From Bacteroidales bacterium (GTDB lineage: Bacteria; Bacteroidota; Bacteroidia; Bacteroidales; F082): a stretch of 64,000 bases of DNA. The notes below the pieces were generated by a model. That model was not told the origin of the DNA, searched no databases, and saw only the letters and a list, made by a program, of their open reading frames with translations. Position 1 is the first letter of the stretch; each line of letters opens with the position of its first letter. This document shows, one piece after another, positions 7,485-14,358 of the stretch. The stretch covers positions 124,001-188,000 of the forward strand of contig JANJUV010000007.1 of NCBI GenBank assembly GCA_024710405.1, in the 5' to 3' direction. The position numbers and the translations under genes are program-made.

Positions 7485-8803
7485 AGCCACGAATACTACA
7501 CTCAGAAGCAATGGAGCTTTCCTTCAAAGCTAAAGAAGCTTTTTCGCAAGGTGACATCAATTTAGCGTTGGATTACTACTGCCAGGCAGCAGATATTGAA
7601 GGAGAACTAGCCGATTTTTATGCTAATCGTCCAGATTTAGAACCTACAAGAAGTGTGATTATTCGTAGCGCAGCATTCCTTAACTTAAAGGCAGGACGAA
7701 TCTCAGAGGCTCAAAAGTATATTTTCTTTGGCTTATTGAACATACAGGACGAATTAATACGAGAACAGCTCAACAATGCGCTAGAGTTAATGATTACTCT
7801 AAAGAACAATTCACCCTACACAGTTGCTACTCAGTTTAATTATTTAAATGCGTTACGACAGAAAAGCATTCATTATACCTTGGAACCTGTCAGCCCAGAA
7901 TTCGAAAGATCAGTACCAATCGAAAGTGTGAAAGATTTTTTTGATCATTATTTGAAATCATTACTTGCTTTTGCTAAAACACAACTTAGACGGCTTAGCG
8001 ATTCAATCAATGTTGTACATGACAGTCTTGAAAATGAATTAAGCAAGGTTGTTAGGCCTTTGCTCACTAATTCTGGATACGGAAGTTTCAAATTCTCAAT
8101 AGCGAATGATTTTGTAGCACGCGATTCGGAGAATCCAACACTTACACATCTGAAAAGAGAAGTAGTTTATAAGTATCACATCGAAATTTTTATTAATCCA
8201 TTGGATGATGACAACATCGATAAAATTAAACAGGAGTTTTCAGATGAAGAAATTAATGAAATATTTCGTCCTTTAGCTAAGCTTAAATCAACGAAATCAA
8301 ACTACAAAGTCGGTTATTTTGACATTGAGAACCTAAATAAGAGCTATGTTAAAAGCATTGTCTACAAGCAAAGGAAAAGACTCATAACTCCAAAACAAAT
8401 TTCTGGGGAGGATATTGGGGAACTCGAAAACATAATTAAACACAGAAGGATTGCACCGTCTGGCAAAGTTTTATCAAAAACATTATTTCGAGAAAACTTT
8501 AAATCCTTTGAAAGTGATCTAACTGTAAGCGTAATTGAACCAAGAGAATTTAACCCCATCCTTCTAAATGAATCAATTTCAGTTACCATGATCTTTGATT
8601 CAAATATTGGTTTCACTTTAAGTTTTGAGGATTGTGGGGTTGAATATACCGACACTGAATTCAATCTAGCACTAAAAGGCTTTCATAATGCATTCTACAA
8701 TAAGATTTTAACACTTAAAGAGAAGACGGACCTAAGTATTAGTGAAGCTAAAGAGTTTCGTGTAATCAGGGAGTTGGTAAGTAATATTGAAGCACTTACT
8801 TGA
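7481..8803 (+). CDS. Unrecognised cargo protein B with N-terminal helical (TPR-like) region
   Basis: A 440-residue soluble protein. Residues ~8-110 form helical pairs with TPR-like spacing (AKEAFSQGDINLALDYYCQA and SAAFLNLKAGRISEAQKYIF). A Glu/Lys-rich helical stretch at ~150-190 is followed by alternating strands to the C-terminus. I see no P-loop, HNH, PD-(D/E)XK, TIR, protease or kinase motif. The start overlaps gene A by four bases, and the gene ends only 18 bases before the convergent integrase end. A two-protein complex is the natural reading. Antiphage defence, toxin-antitoxin or host modulation are all possible; nothing in the sequence chooses. Confidence 0.75.
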   Translation: MKPRILHSEAMELSFKAKEAFSQGDINLALDYYCQAADIEGELADFYANRPDLEPTRSVIIRSAAFLNLKAGRISEAQKYIFFGLLNIQDELIREQLNNALELMITLKNNSPYTVATQFNYLNALRQKSIHYTLEPVSPEFERSVPIESVKDFFDHYLKSLLAFAKTQLRRLSDSINVVHDSLENELSKVVRPLLTNSGYGSFKFSIANDFVARDSENPTLTHLKREVVYKYHIEIFINPLDDDNIDKIKQEFSDEEINEIFRPLAKLKSTKSNYKVGYFDIENLNKSYVKSIVYKQRKRLITPKQISGEDIGELENIIKHRRIAPSGKVLSKTLFRENFKSFESDLTVSVIEPREFNPILLNESISVTMIFDSNIGFTLSFEDCGVEYTDTEFNLALKGFHNAFYNKILTLKEKTDLSISEAKEFRVIRELVSNIEALT

Positions 8804-8821
8804 TTTGACTAAGCCACAATT

Positions 8822-10045
8822 TTAATTTATCATATAGCTAATCACCTCTCTATTCGCCCTATCTATCGCTGACCAGTCCTCTTTCACGTAGATATCAGTT
8901 ATCTTCATAGCCGTTTCAACATGGTTCAGCGCCCGGTGAACAACATGCCTATCAATCTCACAATCATTGACTGCAATTGTTGCCCAGGAGTGCCTTGCAG
9001 CGTAAAAAGTCAAATCAGGAATGCCAATCATTTCCCCGACCTGTTTCAGGCCTTTGTTGATTGCCTGATTGAAGTTATCCGGTGAACTATACCTTTTATT
9101 AAACATAAGCGTTCCGTTGATCGAGTATCGCTCAAGAATCGCACGAGCTTCCGGCTCAATCTTTATGCTTATTTCTGCTTCATCTTTTCTTCGGGTTCTG
9201 GTCTTTTTCCTTTTGTAGGTAATCCGACCATCTGAAATAGGGGGGAGCTCATAAAGATCTGCCGAATTGATTCCACACATATAAAAGGAGAGCATAAAAC
9301 AATCTCTCGCCATGATGGCCCGTTTTGCATTCTCCGGAATTGCAACATCGCGAATCAATCTGATCTGAGCAGGGGAGAGGGCTCTTTTCTTTGTTGGAGC
9401 CTCGGTTGGTATCTTGAATTTCGAGAATGGCGAAACATACACCTTTATTATACCATGGTCTTCATCGTTGAATTCTCGTTTGGCCCGGTTAATGACAGCC
9501 TTGAAGATTCCGGTATAAAGTGAGAGTGCTCGGGTACCAGTTTTCCGGATGATGTGTTTGCGTCCCCGGACATGGGAATGTTTCAGAAATGTTGCATAAT
9601 CAAAGAGCAGCTTCGAGGTAATCTCATTGATATCTATAGAGTCCCTTTGCAGAAAGTCACTGAATGAATTGATCGCTGCATTGTAGTTTCTGTACATCCC
9701 AGGTTTGTTTTCCTTTTTAAAGCCTTCGGCAATTGACCGGGTATAGGCAATGAAATCAATCCCTTCATCCGAATAGTTTGTCAACCGGTCATAGAGTTGA
9801 TCGGCGGTGAGTCTTTCTGCAGCAACTCCCAAAGCCCGGACTGCATCACGATAATGTTTAATCAATGCATCAACATCATCTTTGATTGATTCGCTCTTGA
9901 TCTTGCCACTTCGGGTAAGATCTTCAGGGGTAAGATAGATTTGTGTTTTGATCTGTTTTTTCTTGCGCTTATGTAGCATCTGGATTATCACCCGGGAAGT
10001 ACCATCACTTTTGACGTAAGGGAACACTGGTTTGAAGGTTGCCAT
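8822..10045 (-). CDS. Tyrosine recombinase (phage integrase)
   Basis: The 407-residue protein has an N-terminal arm-binding-like part, a SAM-like core-binding domain (~95-190) and a C-terminal catalytic domain. Visible active-site elements are a Lys in the KRKKTR hairpin (~278-283), Arg351 in AARHSWAT, His375 in LNHVETAM and the nucleophile Tyr386 in TDIYV. The usual first Arg is not in its place: the motif reads FYMCGINSADLYEL (~254-267). The His of HxxR is Tyr348. Loss of Arg I is known in some Bacteroidota recombinases such as IntDOT. The gene lies next to the tRNA-Arg 3' end, its likely target. Confidence 0.92.
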   Translation of the reverse strand: MATFKPVFPYVKSDGTSRVIIQMLHKRKKKQIKTQIYLTPEDLTRSGKIKSESIKDDVDALIKHYRDAVRALGVAAERLTADQLYDRLTNYSDEGIDFIAYTRSIAEGFKKENKPGMYRNYNAAINSFSDFLQRDSIDINEITSKLLFDYATFLKHSHVRGRKHIIRKTGTRALSLYTGIFKAVINRAKREFNDEDHGIIKVYVSPFSKFKIPTEAPTKKRALSPAQIRLIRDVAIPENAKRAIMARDCFMLSFYMCGINSADLYELPPISDGRITYKRKKTRTRRKDEAEISIKIEPEARAILERYSINGTLMFNKRYSSPDNFNQAINKGLKQVGEMIGIPDLTFYAARHSWATIAVNDCEIDRHVVHRALNHVETAMKITDIYVKEDWSAIDRANREVISYMIN

Positions 10046-10190
10046 AAGCCTGAAAATTTTCTGAAACTATTCTGAAACATTTTGCAGCAAAATAACAAAA
10101 TATTTGCTGAATTTGCGGAAAAAAGAAAATGAGCATCCTTGATAGAACGCTCATTATCGCTGATTTCCTTTGTGATCCCGGCGGGATTCG
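10046..10190. other. Predicted attachment-site region (att) beside tRNA-Arg
   Basis: This gap between integrase start and tRNA 3' end should contain the element's attachment junction, with the crossover most likely inside the tRNA 3' end (10173-10190). It holds a direct repeat TCTGAAAC at 10060-10067 and 10071-10078, 11 bases apart, which could be arm-type binding sites, and an inverted repeat AATGAGC/GCTCATT (10128-10134 and 10149-10155). The core cannot be delimited without the other end of the element. Confidence 0.5.
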
Positions 10191-10246
10191 AACCCACGAC
10201 CCGCAGCTTAGAAGGCTGCTGCTCTATCCAGCTGAGCTACGAGACC
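10173..10246 (-). tRNA. tRNA-Arg (anticodon TCT)
   Basis: Full cloverleaf on the minus strand. The acceptor stem GGTCTCG pairs with CGGGATC (two G-T wobbles), the D-arm is standard, the anticodon loop reads CTTCTAA with anticodon TCT, and the T-arm GTGGGTTCGAATCCCGC is near perfect. CCA is not encoded. The integrated element left this tRNA whole, as expected when integration occurs at the 3' end. Confidence 0.95.
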
Positions 10247-10262
10247 ATGCCTTAAAGGTTGG

Positions 10263-10294
10263 CAAAATTAGTAATTTTTTGAGAGCATAAAACA
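10263..10294 (-). promoter_or_regulatory. Promoter for tRNA-Arg(TCT)
   Basis: On the minus strand TTG (10294-10292), a 22-base spacer and TAATTTTG (10270-10263) match the Bacteroidota promoter pattern. They end 16 bases before the tRNA 5' end. The upstream element overlaps the T-run of the RRM gene terminator. Confidence 0.6.
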
Positions 10295-10320
10295 AAAAAA
10301 AGACGGGATTAACCCGTCTT
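10293..10320 (-). terminator. Terminator of the RRM protein gene
   Basis: On the minus strand AAGACGGG, a TTAAT loop and CCCGTCTT are followed by a run of T, 22 bases after the stop codon of the RRM gene: a strong intrinsic terminator. Confidence 0.85.
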
Positions 10321-10342
10321 GATAGCTTTTATCTGATTTAAA

Positions 10343-10648
10343 TCAGTAGCGGTTTCTGTATCCGCCACCACCGCCACCGCTGCGTGGAGGACGACTGTCA
10401 CCTTCTTCTTTCGGACGTGCTTTCTTAACTACTATGGTCCTGCCATCAACTTCCGACTCGTTCAGTTCATTGATAGCTGCATAGGCCTGGTTGTCATCAG
10501 GCATCTCAACAAAGCCAAATCCTTTTGACCTGTTGGTTACCTTGTCGATAATTACCTTGGCAGATGTAACTTCACCAAATTGTTCAAAAAGTGCCAACAG
10601 ATCTTCACTGGTGGTCTTAAAGTTCAGTTTTGCAACAAAAATGTTCAT
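10343..10648 (-). CDS. RNA-binding protein, single RRM with Gly-rich tail
   Basis: The 101-residue protein is one RRM domain. RNP2 is visible as IFVAKL (residues 3-8) and RNP1 as KGFGFVEM (~43-50), with the usual beta-alpha-beta-beta-alpha-beta order. The tail from ~85 is Arg/Gly-rich (SGGGGGGYRNRY), as in cold-induced RRM proteins of cyanobacteria and Bacteroidota. Such proteins bind single-stranded RNA and act as RNA chaperones or regulators in the cytoplasm. A TATCTTTG box at 10787-10780 would give a leader of roughly 120-125 bases, suggesting post-transcriptional control. Confidence 0.93.
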   Translation of the reverse strand: MNIFVAKLNFKTTSEDLLALFEQFGEVTSAKVIIDKVTNRSKGFGFVEMPDDNQAYAAINELNESEVDGRTIVVKKARPKEEGDSRPPRSGGGGGGYRNRY

Positions 10649-11028
10649 GATTAAAATAATAGATTATGAATGATAATTTTTCAAAAAGCTTGTAAAATCA
10701 ATTGATTATCAGAATGGTGAGTTCGGAAAATGTTTTGTTATCTACTATTCTTCTTGAAAAAGATTGAATTAAACCACAGCAAAGATAAGTCTTTTATGAT
10801 TCAATTTACATTGGCCTCAAATTATTTTGGTTTTTCATTCATTTGATCTGCTCAAGTTGATCCTTGTCTTCCTCTTTTGCTTGGAAAACACAGTAAGCAA
10901 GCACTTTATTAATTGGAATGAAAAATTTGTATGAACGGAAGTTTTGATTAATTTTGCACCTCCATTTATAGCTCAGTTATCCTAACGGATTCAAGCAGCA
11001 TCAAATTGGATTCTATGTTCTTTGTTTC
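10649..11028. other. Intergenic region: RRM gene leader and tRNA operon promoter
   Basis: No gene is seen. The left part should be the untranslated leader of the RRM gene (minus), starting near a TATCTTTG box (10787-10780). The right part holds the strong plus-strand promoter for the tRNA-Ser/tRNA-Pro operon. The stretch after that promoter begins with a tRNA-like phrase, TATAGCTCAGTTATCC, that does not fold into a full tRNA. Confidence 0.6.
10926..10956 (+). promoter_or_regulatory. Promoter of the tRNA-Ser/tRNA-Pro operon
   Basis: TTTG (10926-10929), exactly 19 bases, then TAATTTTG (10949-10956): a perfect match to the consensus Bacteroidota promoter. Transcription should begin near 10963, about 65 bases before tRNA-Ser. 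Confidence 0.75.
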
Positions 11029-11117
<89 letters not shown>

Positions 11118-11180
11118 AATAGTTTTATTGTAACCGTCTCGTTCTTACTGATGCTCTTCAGCACCAAGTTTATAAAATTA

Positions 11181-11255
11181 CGGGGTATAGCGCAGTCCGG
11201 CTAGCGCACCTGCTTTGGGAGCAGGGGGTCGTAGGTTCGAATCCTACTACCCCGA
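11181..11255 (+). tRNA. tRNA-Pro (anticodon TGG)
   Basis: Acceptor CGGGGTA pairs with TACCCCG, the anticodon stem CCTGC/GCAGG frames a TTTGGGA loop with anticodon TGG, and the T-arm GTAGGTTCGAATCCTAC is perfect. CCA is not encoded. It lies 64 bases after tRNA-Ser and just before a terminator, so both tRNAs probably share one transcript. Confidence 0.96.
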
Positions 11256-11263
11256 CAACAAAA

Positions 11264-11284
11264 ACCGGCGACAGCCGGTTTTTT
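11264..11284 (+). terminator. Terminator of the tRNA operon
   Basis: ACCGGC, loop GACA, GCCGGT, then six T: a short, strong intrinsic terminator eight bases after tRNA-Pro. Confidence 0.88.
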
Positions 11285-11530
11285 AACTATCAGAGGGTCT
11301 CAAACGAAGTTTGAAGACCCTCTGATAGTTAAAAAATCTTTGCGCAGCAAAGGTTTTTGTTGTCAACACCCCCAAACGGATCAATGCCACGAAGTGGCAA
11401 TAATCCTTCTGACATAAATCATCAGCTACCCAAACGAAGTTTGAAGACCCTGTTGCATTAAAAAATCTTTGCGCAGCAAAGGTTTTTGTTGTCATTACAC
11501 CCAACGTATCAATGCCGTGAAGTGGTTTAA
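11285..11530. repeat. Two tandem ~130-base repeats built of triloop hairpins
   Basis: Two diverged copies, 129-130 bases apart, carry the same series of small palindromes. Copy 1 has a 21-bp stem with loop GAA (11285-11330), CTTTGC-GCA-GCAAAG (11338-11352) and TGCCAC-GAA-GTGGCA (11385-11399). Copy 2 has CAAAC-GAA-GTTTG (11431-11443), CTTTGC-GCA-GCAAAG (11467-11481) and a wobble-paired CCGT-GAA-GTGG near 11515. The outer arms of copy 1's long palindrome are absent in copy 2. The block looks like a non-coding repeat family (REP-like or a small MITE remnant), not a gene. Confidence 0.75.
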
Positions 11531-11609
11531 GTTTGCCATCAGATTAACAAATCATGAAATCTGAGATTGCTGGCCCGGCGAAATTTATTATGTTTATTTT
11601 TGCAGGCTG

Positions 11610-12938
11610 ATGAAAAAACGCATTCTCCTTCAGGCCTTCATGATAATTGTTATTATTGTTGCAGGCTACTTCCTTACTTCTGCCGTATTTCCAAAGAATC
11701 TTTCCAGATATCCTTTTTTTATACTGCTGCTGTTAACTGATCTGTATCTGTGGTCAGTGGTTAAGCGCAAAATATTCACCTATAATAACATCCTGAAATC
11801 GGCATTGGCTGTCTTGTATTGGTTGCCGCTCATGCTTTTGATGGCAGTTACTGTTGTGAGCTATTGGCATCCTTCAAATGAATGGCACTCTGCTGTCAGG
11901 ATTTATTCCAACGGACTTATCTTTATTTTCTATGTTGCAAAAATTGTCCCTGCCATATTTTTGTTGACAGCAGATCTTATCAGGTTTTCGGTTCACATTG
12001 CACGAAACACCAAATCAAGGTCAAAAGATAGGAACTCTGCCGGTAGAATCAGTAGAAGCAGGTTTATCGAACAAATTAGTCTGGCCACGGGAGGTCTGAT
12101 GATCGCAACAATGTTTGCCGGTATGTTGAAATGGGTACATGATTTCAAAATCAAGCACATAAAGATTCCGATCAGGCAACTTCCATTTGCTTTTCAAGGA
12201 TACCGTATCGCACAGATTTCAGATATGCACCTAGGCAGTTGGTCAAGTATTGATCAATTAGAGCAAGCAATTGAACTCATTCAAAATGAAGCACCTGACA
12301 TGATTGTTTTCACAGGTGATCTGGTAAATTATTCAACCGAAGAAGCATTTAAGTTTAAAGAAACCCTCAGAAAACTATCCGCTAATGATGGTGTTTTTGC
12401 CATATTGGGTAACCATGACTATGGTGATTACAAAAACTGGCCAACCACAGAGGATAAGAAACAAAATATGCGCGACCTGTATTCATTTTACAACGATATT
12501 GGATGGAAACTCCTAAGGAATGATCACAAGATCATCACCCGTGAAGGTGATTCGCTGGCGGTCATTGGTGTTGAGAACTGGAGTTCGCATAAAAGGTTTC
12601 CAAAGAAAGGAAACCTTGAGAAAGCGACCAAGGGGTTGGGGCAAGTACCTGTGCGCATCCTGCTTTCTCACGATCCAAGCCATTGGGATGTGGTTGAGAA
12701 ACAAAACCCTGAAATACAGCTTACACTGTCGGGCCATACACATGGATTTCAGTTTGGAATTGATATTCCTGGTATTAAATGGAGTCCCGCTCAATATATG
12801 TACAAACGTTGGGCAGGCCTTTATTCCACCGAAGATCAAAGTCGTTATTTGTATGTCAACCGGGGTTTGGGTTCTATAGGGTATCCCGGTCGAATTGGAA
12901 TACTTCCGGAGATCACAATGATTGAATTAATTAGTTAA
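11610..12938 (+). CDS. Membrane-anchored metallophosphoesterase
   Basis: The N-terminal ~130 residues contain four hydrophobic segments, then a basic linker and a further hydrophobic stretch (~155-170). The calcineurin-like phosphoesterase domain follows, with SDMHLG near residue 203, TGDLVN at ~235, GNHDYG at ~268, LLSHDPSHWD at ~350 and SGHTHG at ~373: all metal ligands are present. This architecture is that of YaeI/YkuE-type membrane phosphoesterases with the active domain outside the cytoplasm or at its face. The alkaline phosphatase gene starts ten bases after its stop, so they form an operon. A TATTTTTG box at 11595-11602 leaves almost no leader. Confidence 0.88.
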   Translation: MKKRILLQAFMIIVIIVAGYFLTSAVFPKNLSRYPFFILLLLTDLYLWSVVKRKIFTYNNILKSALAVLYWLPLMLLMAVTVVSYWHPSNEWHSAVRIYSNGLIFIFYVAKIVPAIFLLTADLIRFSVHIARNTKSRSKDRNSAGRISRSRFIEQISLATGGLMIATMFAGMLKWVHDFKIKHIKIPIRQLPFAFQGYRIAQISDMHLGSWSSIDQLEQAIELIQNEAPDMIVFTGDLVNYSTEEAFKFKETLRKLSANDGVFAILGNHDYGDYKNWPTTEDKKQNMRDLYSFYNDIGWKLLRNDHKIITREGDSLAVIGVENWSSHKRFPKKGNLEKATKGLGQVPVRILLSHDPSHWDVVEKQNPEIQLTLSGHTHGFQFGIDIPGIKWSPAQYMYKRWAGLYSTEDQSRYLYVNRGLGSIGYPGRIGILPEITMIELIS

Positions 12939-12948
12939 ACATCAATAA

Positions 12949-14034
12949 ATGAAACAAATGAGATTATTAATTATCACAACCGTTTTCATTATAATCATGT
13001 TGCATGTGCTGTCTTTGAGAGCACAAACAGCATCAAACGAAATCGAGCCTCCAAAGAATATCATACTGATGATTGGCGATGGAATGGGTGTTGCTCAAAT
13101 ACAGGCCTCCATGCTCGCAAAAGGAGATCAGTTGCACATGCAGCAATTTTCCGAGATAGGCTTCATGACTACGCATTCATATAATAACGGTGTGACTGAT
13201 TCGGGCGCCGGAGGTACTGCCATTGCTACCGGACGCAAAACCCGAAACGGCATGATCGGAATGTCGCACGATAGTGTTCCGGCACCAAGTATGCTGGAAA
13301 TACTTGCCGCTAAAGGACTTGCAACAGGAATTGTTGTCAGTTGCGCCGTAACGCATGCAACCCCAGCCTCTTTCATCGCTAAGAACATTAACAGAAATAA
13401 TTATGAGGAGATTGCAGTTGATTATCTCAAAGTTCCCGTCGATGTGGTCATTGGTGGTGGTATCAAGCACTTTGCTGCAAGAAAGGACTACAGAAATCTT
13501 GAGAAAGAGCTCATTCAGAGTGGATATCAGGTTTATCGTTCTCTTGTGGAAGTCAGTGCAGACAAATATTATATCCTTACTGATTCAGTTCACCCTCCTT
13601 CTATGATAAAAAACAGAGGTAATTTTCTCCCAAAAGCAACTCAGTTGGCAATAAGCACGCTGTCTAAAAACGAATCGGGTTTTTTCATGATGGTAGAAGG
13701 CTCACAGATTGACTGGGCTGGACATGATAATGACTCTGCATATCTGGTTCAGGAAACCATTGATTTTGATGAAGCCGTTGGCGAAGCTTTGAAATTTGCT
13801 ATTCAGGACAATAACACACTTGTTATTGTTACGGCAGATCATGAGACAGGAGGATTAACGCTTTCAGGTTCATATAAATCAGCGGTTTTGCAACCAAAAC
13901 TGAAATTCACCTCCGACGACCACACCGCAGTTATGGTTCCGGTTATGGCTTTTGGCCCAGGCGCAGATAGTTTCAAAGGATTTTATGATAATGTTGACCT
14001 GTTTCAGAAAATCATGGCTTTAGTTGCCGAATAA
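12949..14034 (+). CDS. Alkaline phosphatase
   Basis: An N-terminal signal peptide (hydrophobic residues ~5-22, cleavage near RAQT) exports the protein. The alkaline phosphatase superfamily motifs follow: MIGDGMG at ~41-47 (metal ligand Asp), TDSGAGGTA at ~83 with the nucleophile Ser, EGSQIDWAGHDND at ~250, TADHETGG at ~296 and DDHTA near 323. At 361 residues it is a compact PhoA-like enzyme that hydrolyses phosphomonoesters in the periplasm. The gene directly follows a metallophosphoesterase in the same operon and ends with a strong terminator. No PHO-box-like site is evident to me. Confidence 0.92.
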   Translation: MKQMRLLIITTVFIIIMLHVLSLRAQTASNEIEPPKNIILMIGDGMGVAQIQASMLAKGDQLHMQQFSEIGFMTTHSYNNGVTDSGAGGTAIATGRKTRNGMIGMSHDSVPAPSMLEILAAKGLATGIVVSCAVTHATPASFIAKNINRNNYEEIAVDYLKVPVDVVIGGGIKHFAARKDYRNLEKELIQSGYQVYRSLVEVSADKYYILTDSVHPPSMIKNRGNFLPKATQLAISTLSKNESGFFMMVEGSQIDWAGHDNDSAYLVQETIDFDEAVGEALKFAIQDNNTLVIVTADHETGGLTLSGSYKSAVLQPKLKFTSDDHTAVMVPVMAFGPGADSFKGFYDNVDLFQKIMALVAE

Positions 14035-14113
14035 TTCTGGATGATGCGATGATGTCTGCATGAAAGGAGAAAAGCTTCTGCTTAAAAATTTGATTGTAAA
14101 TAAATTAATAATA

Positions 14114-14144
14114 AAGCCGCCCTGAAATCAGGCGGCTTTTTTTT
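14114..14144 (+). terminator. Terminator after the alkaline phosphatase gene
   Basis: AAGCCGCC, a nine-base loop and GGCGGCTT are followed by eight T. It ends directly before the 3' end of the convergent tRNA-Lys and could also stop that transcript, though with a weaker opposite tail. Confidence 0.85.
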
Positions 14145-14145
14145 G

Positions 14146-14218
14146 TGATCCGTCCGGGACTCGAACCCGGGACCCTATGCTTAAAAGGCATATGCTCTAC
14201 CGACTGAGCTAACGAATC
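14146..14218 (-). tRNA. tRNA-Lys (anticodon TTT)
   Basis: Minus-strand cloverleaf: acceptor GATTCGT pairs with ACGGATC, the anticodon stem ATGCC/GGCAT region frames a TTTTTAA-type loop with anticodon TTT, and the T-arm CCGGGTTCGAGTCCCGG is perfect. CCA is not encoded. A TACTTTTG box on the minus strand (14244-14237) lies 18 bases upstream. Confidence 0.94.
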
Positions 14219-14358
14219 AGCCCGTAATTGGAGGTGCAAAAGTACAAAAAAAACAAATCAGCAAAGCCATTTATGAAGAAAATGAACAAGGAAAGGCGAA
14301 ATTTCTGGTTATATCACTGATGATCAATGATAAAAAGAATACTCCTTCATTTGGTTGA

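Larger units (their letters stand above)
1..10190. mobile_element. Right-hand end of a prophage or phage-like element integrated at tRNA-Arg
   Basis: A tyrosine recombinase gene sits 127 bases from the 3' end of tRNA-Arg(TCT). Beyond it come unrecognised cargo, a repressor, a divergent early operon, and recombination genes (Sak4-like ATPase, PD-(D/E)XK nuclease, DnaQ-like exonuclease, HU). This order is that of a temperate phage lysogeny and early region. No structural, packaging or lysis genes are visible; they would lie left of base 1 if the element is complete. The other attachment site is also outside, so phage versus other integrative element is inferred from gene content only. Confidence 0.82.

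Noticed and set aside
11283-11504. Minus-strand reading frame with a repeated TTKTFAAQRFFN peptide
   Set aside because: It lies wholly within the tandem hairpin repeats, and the repeated peptide is just the translated DNA repeat. Codon use and composition do not look like a gene.
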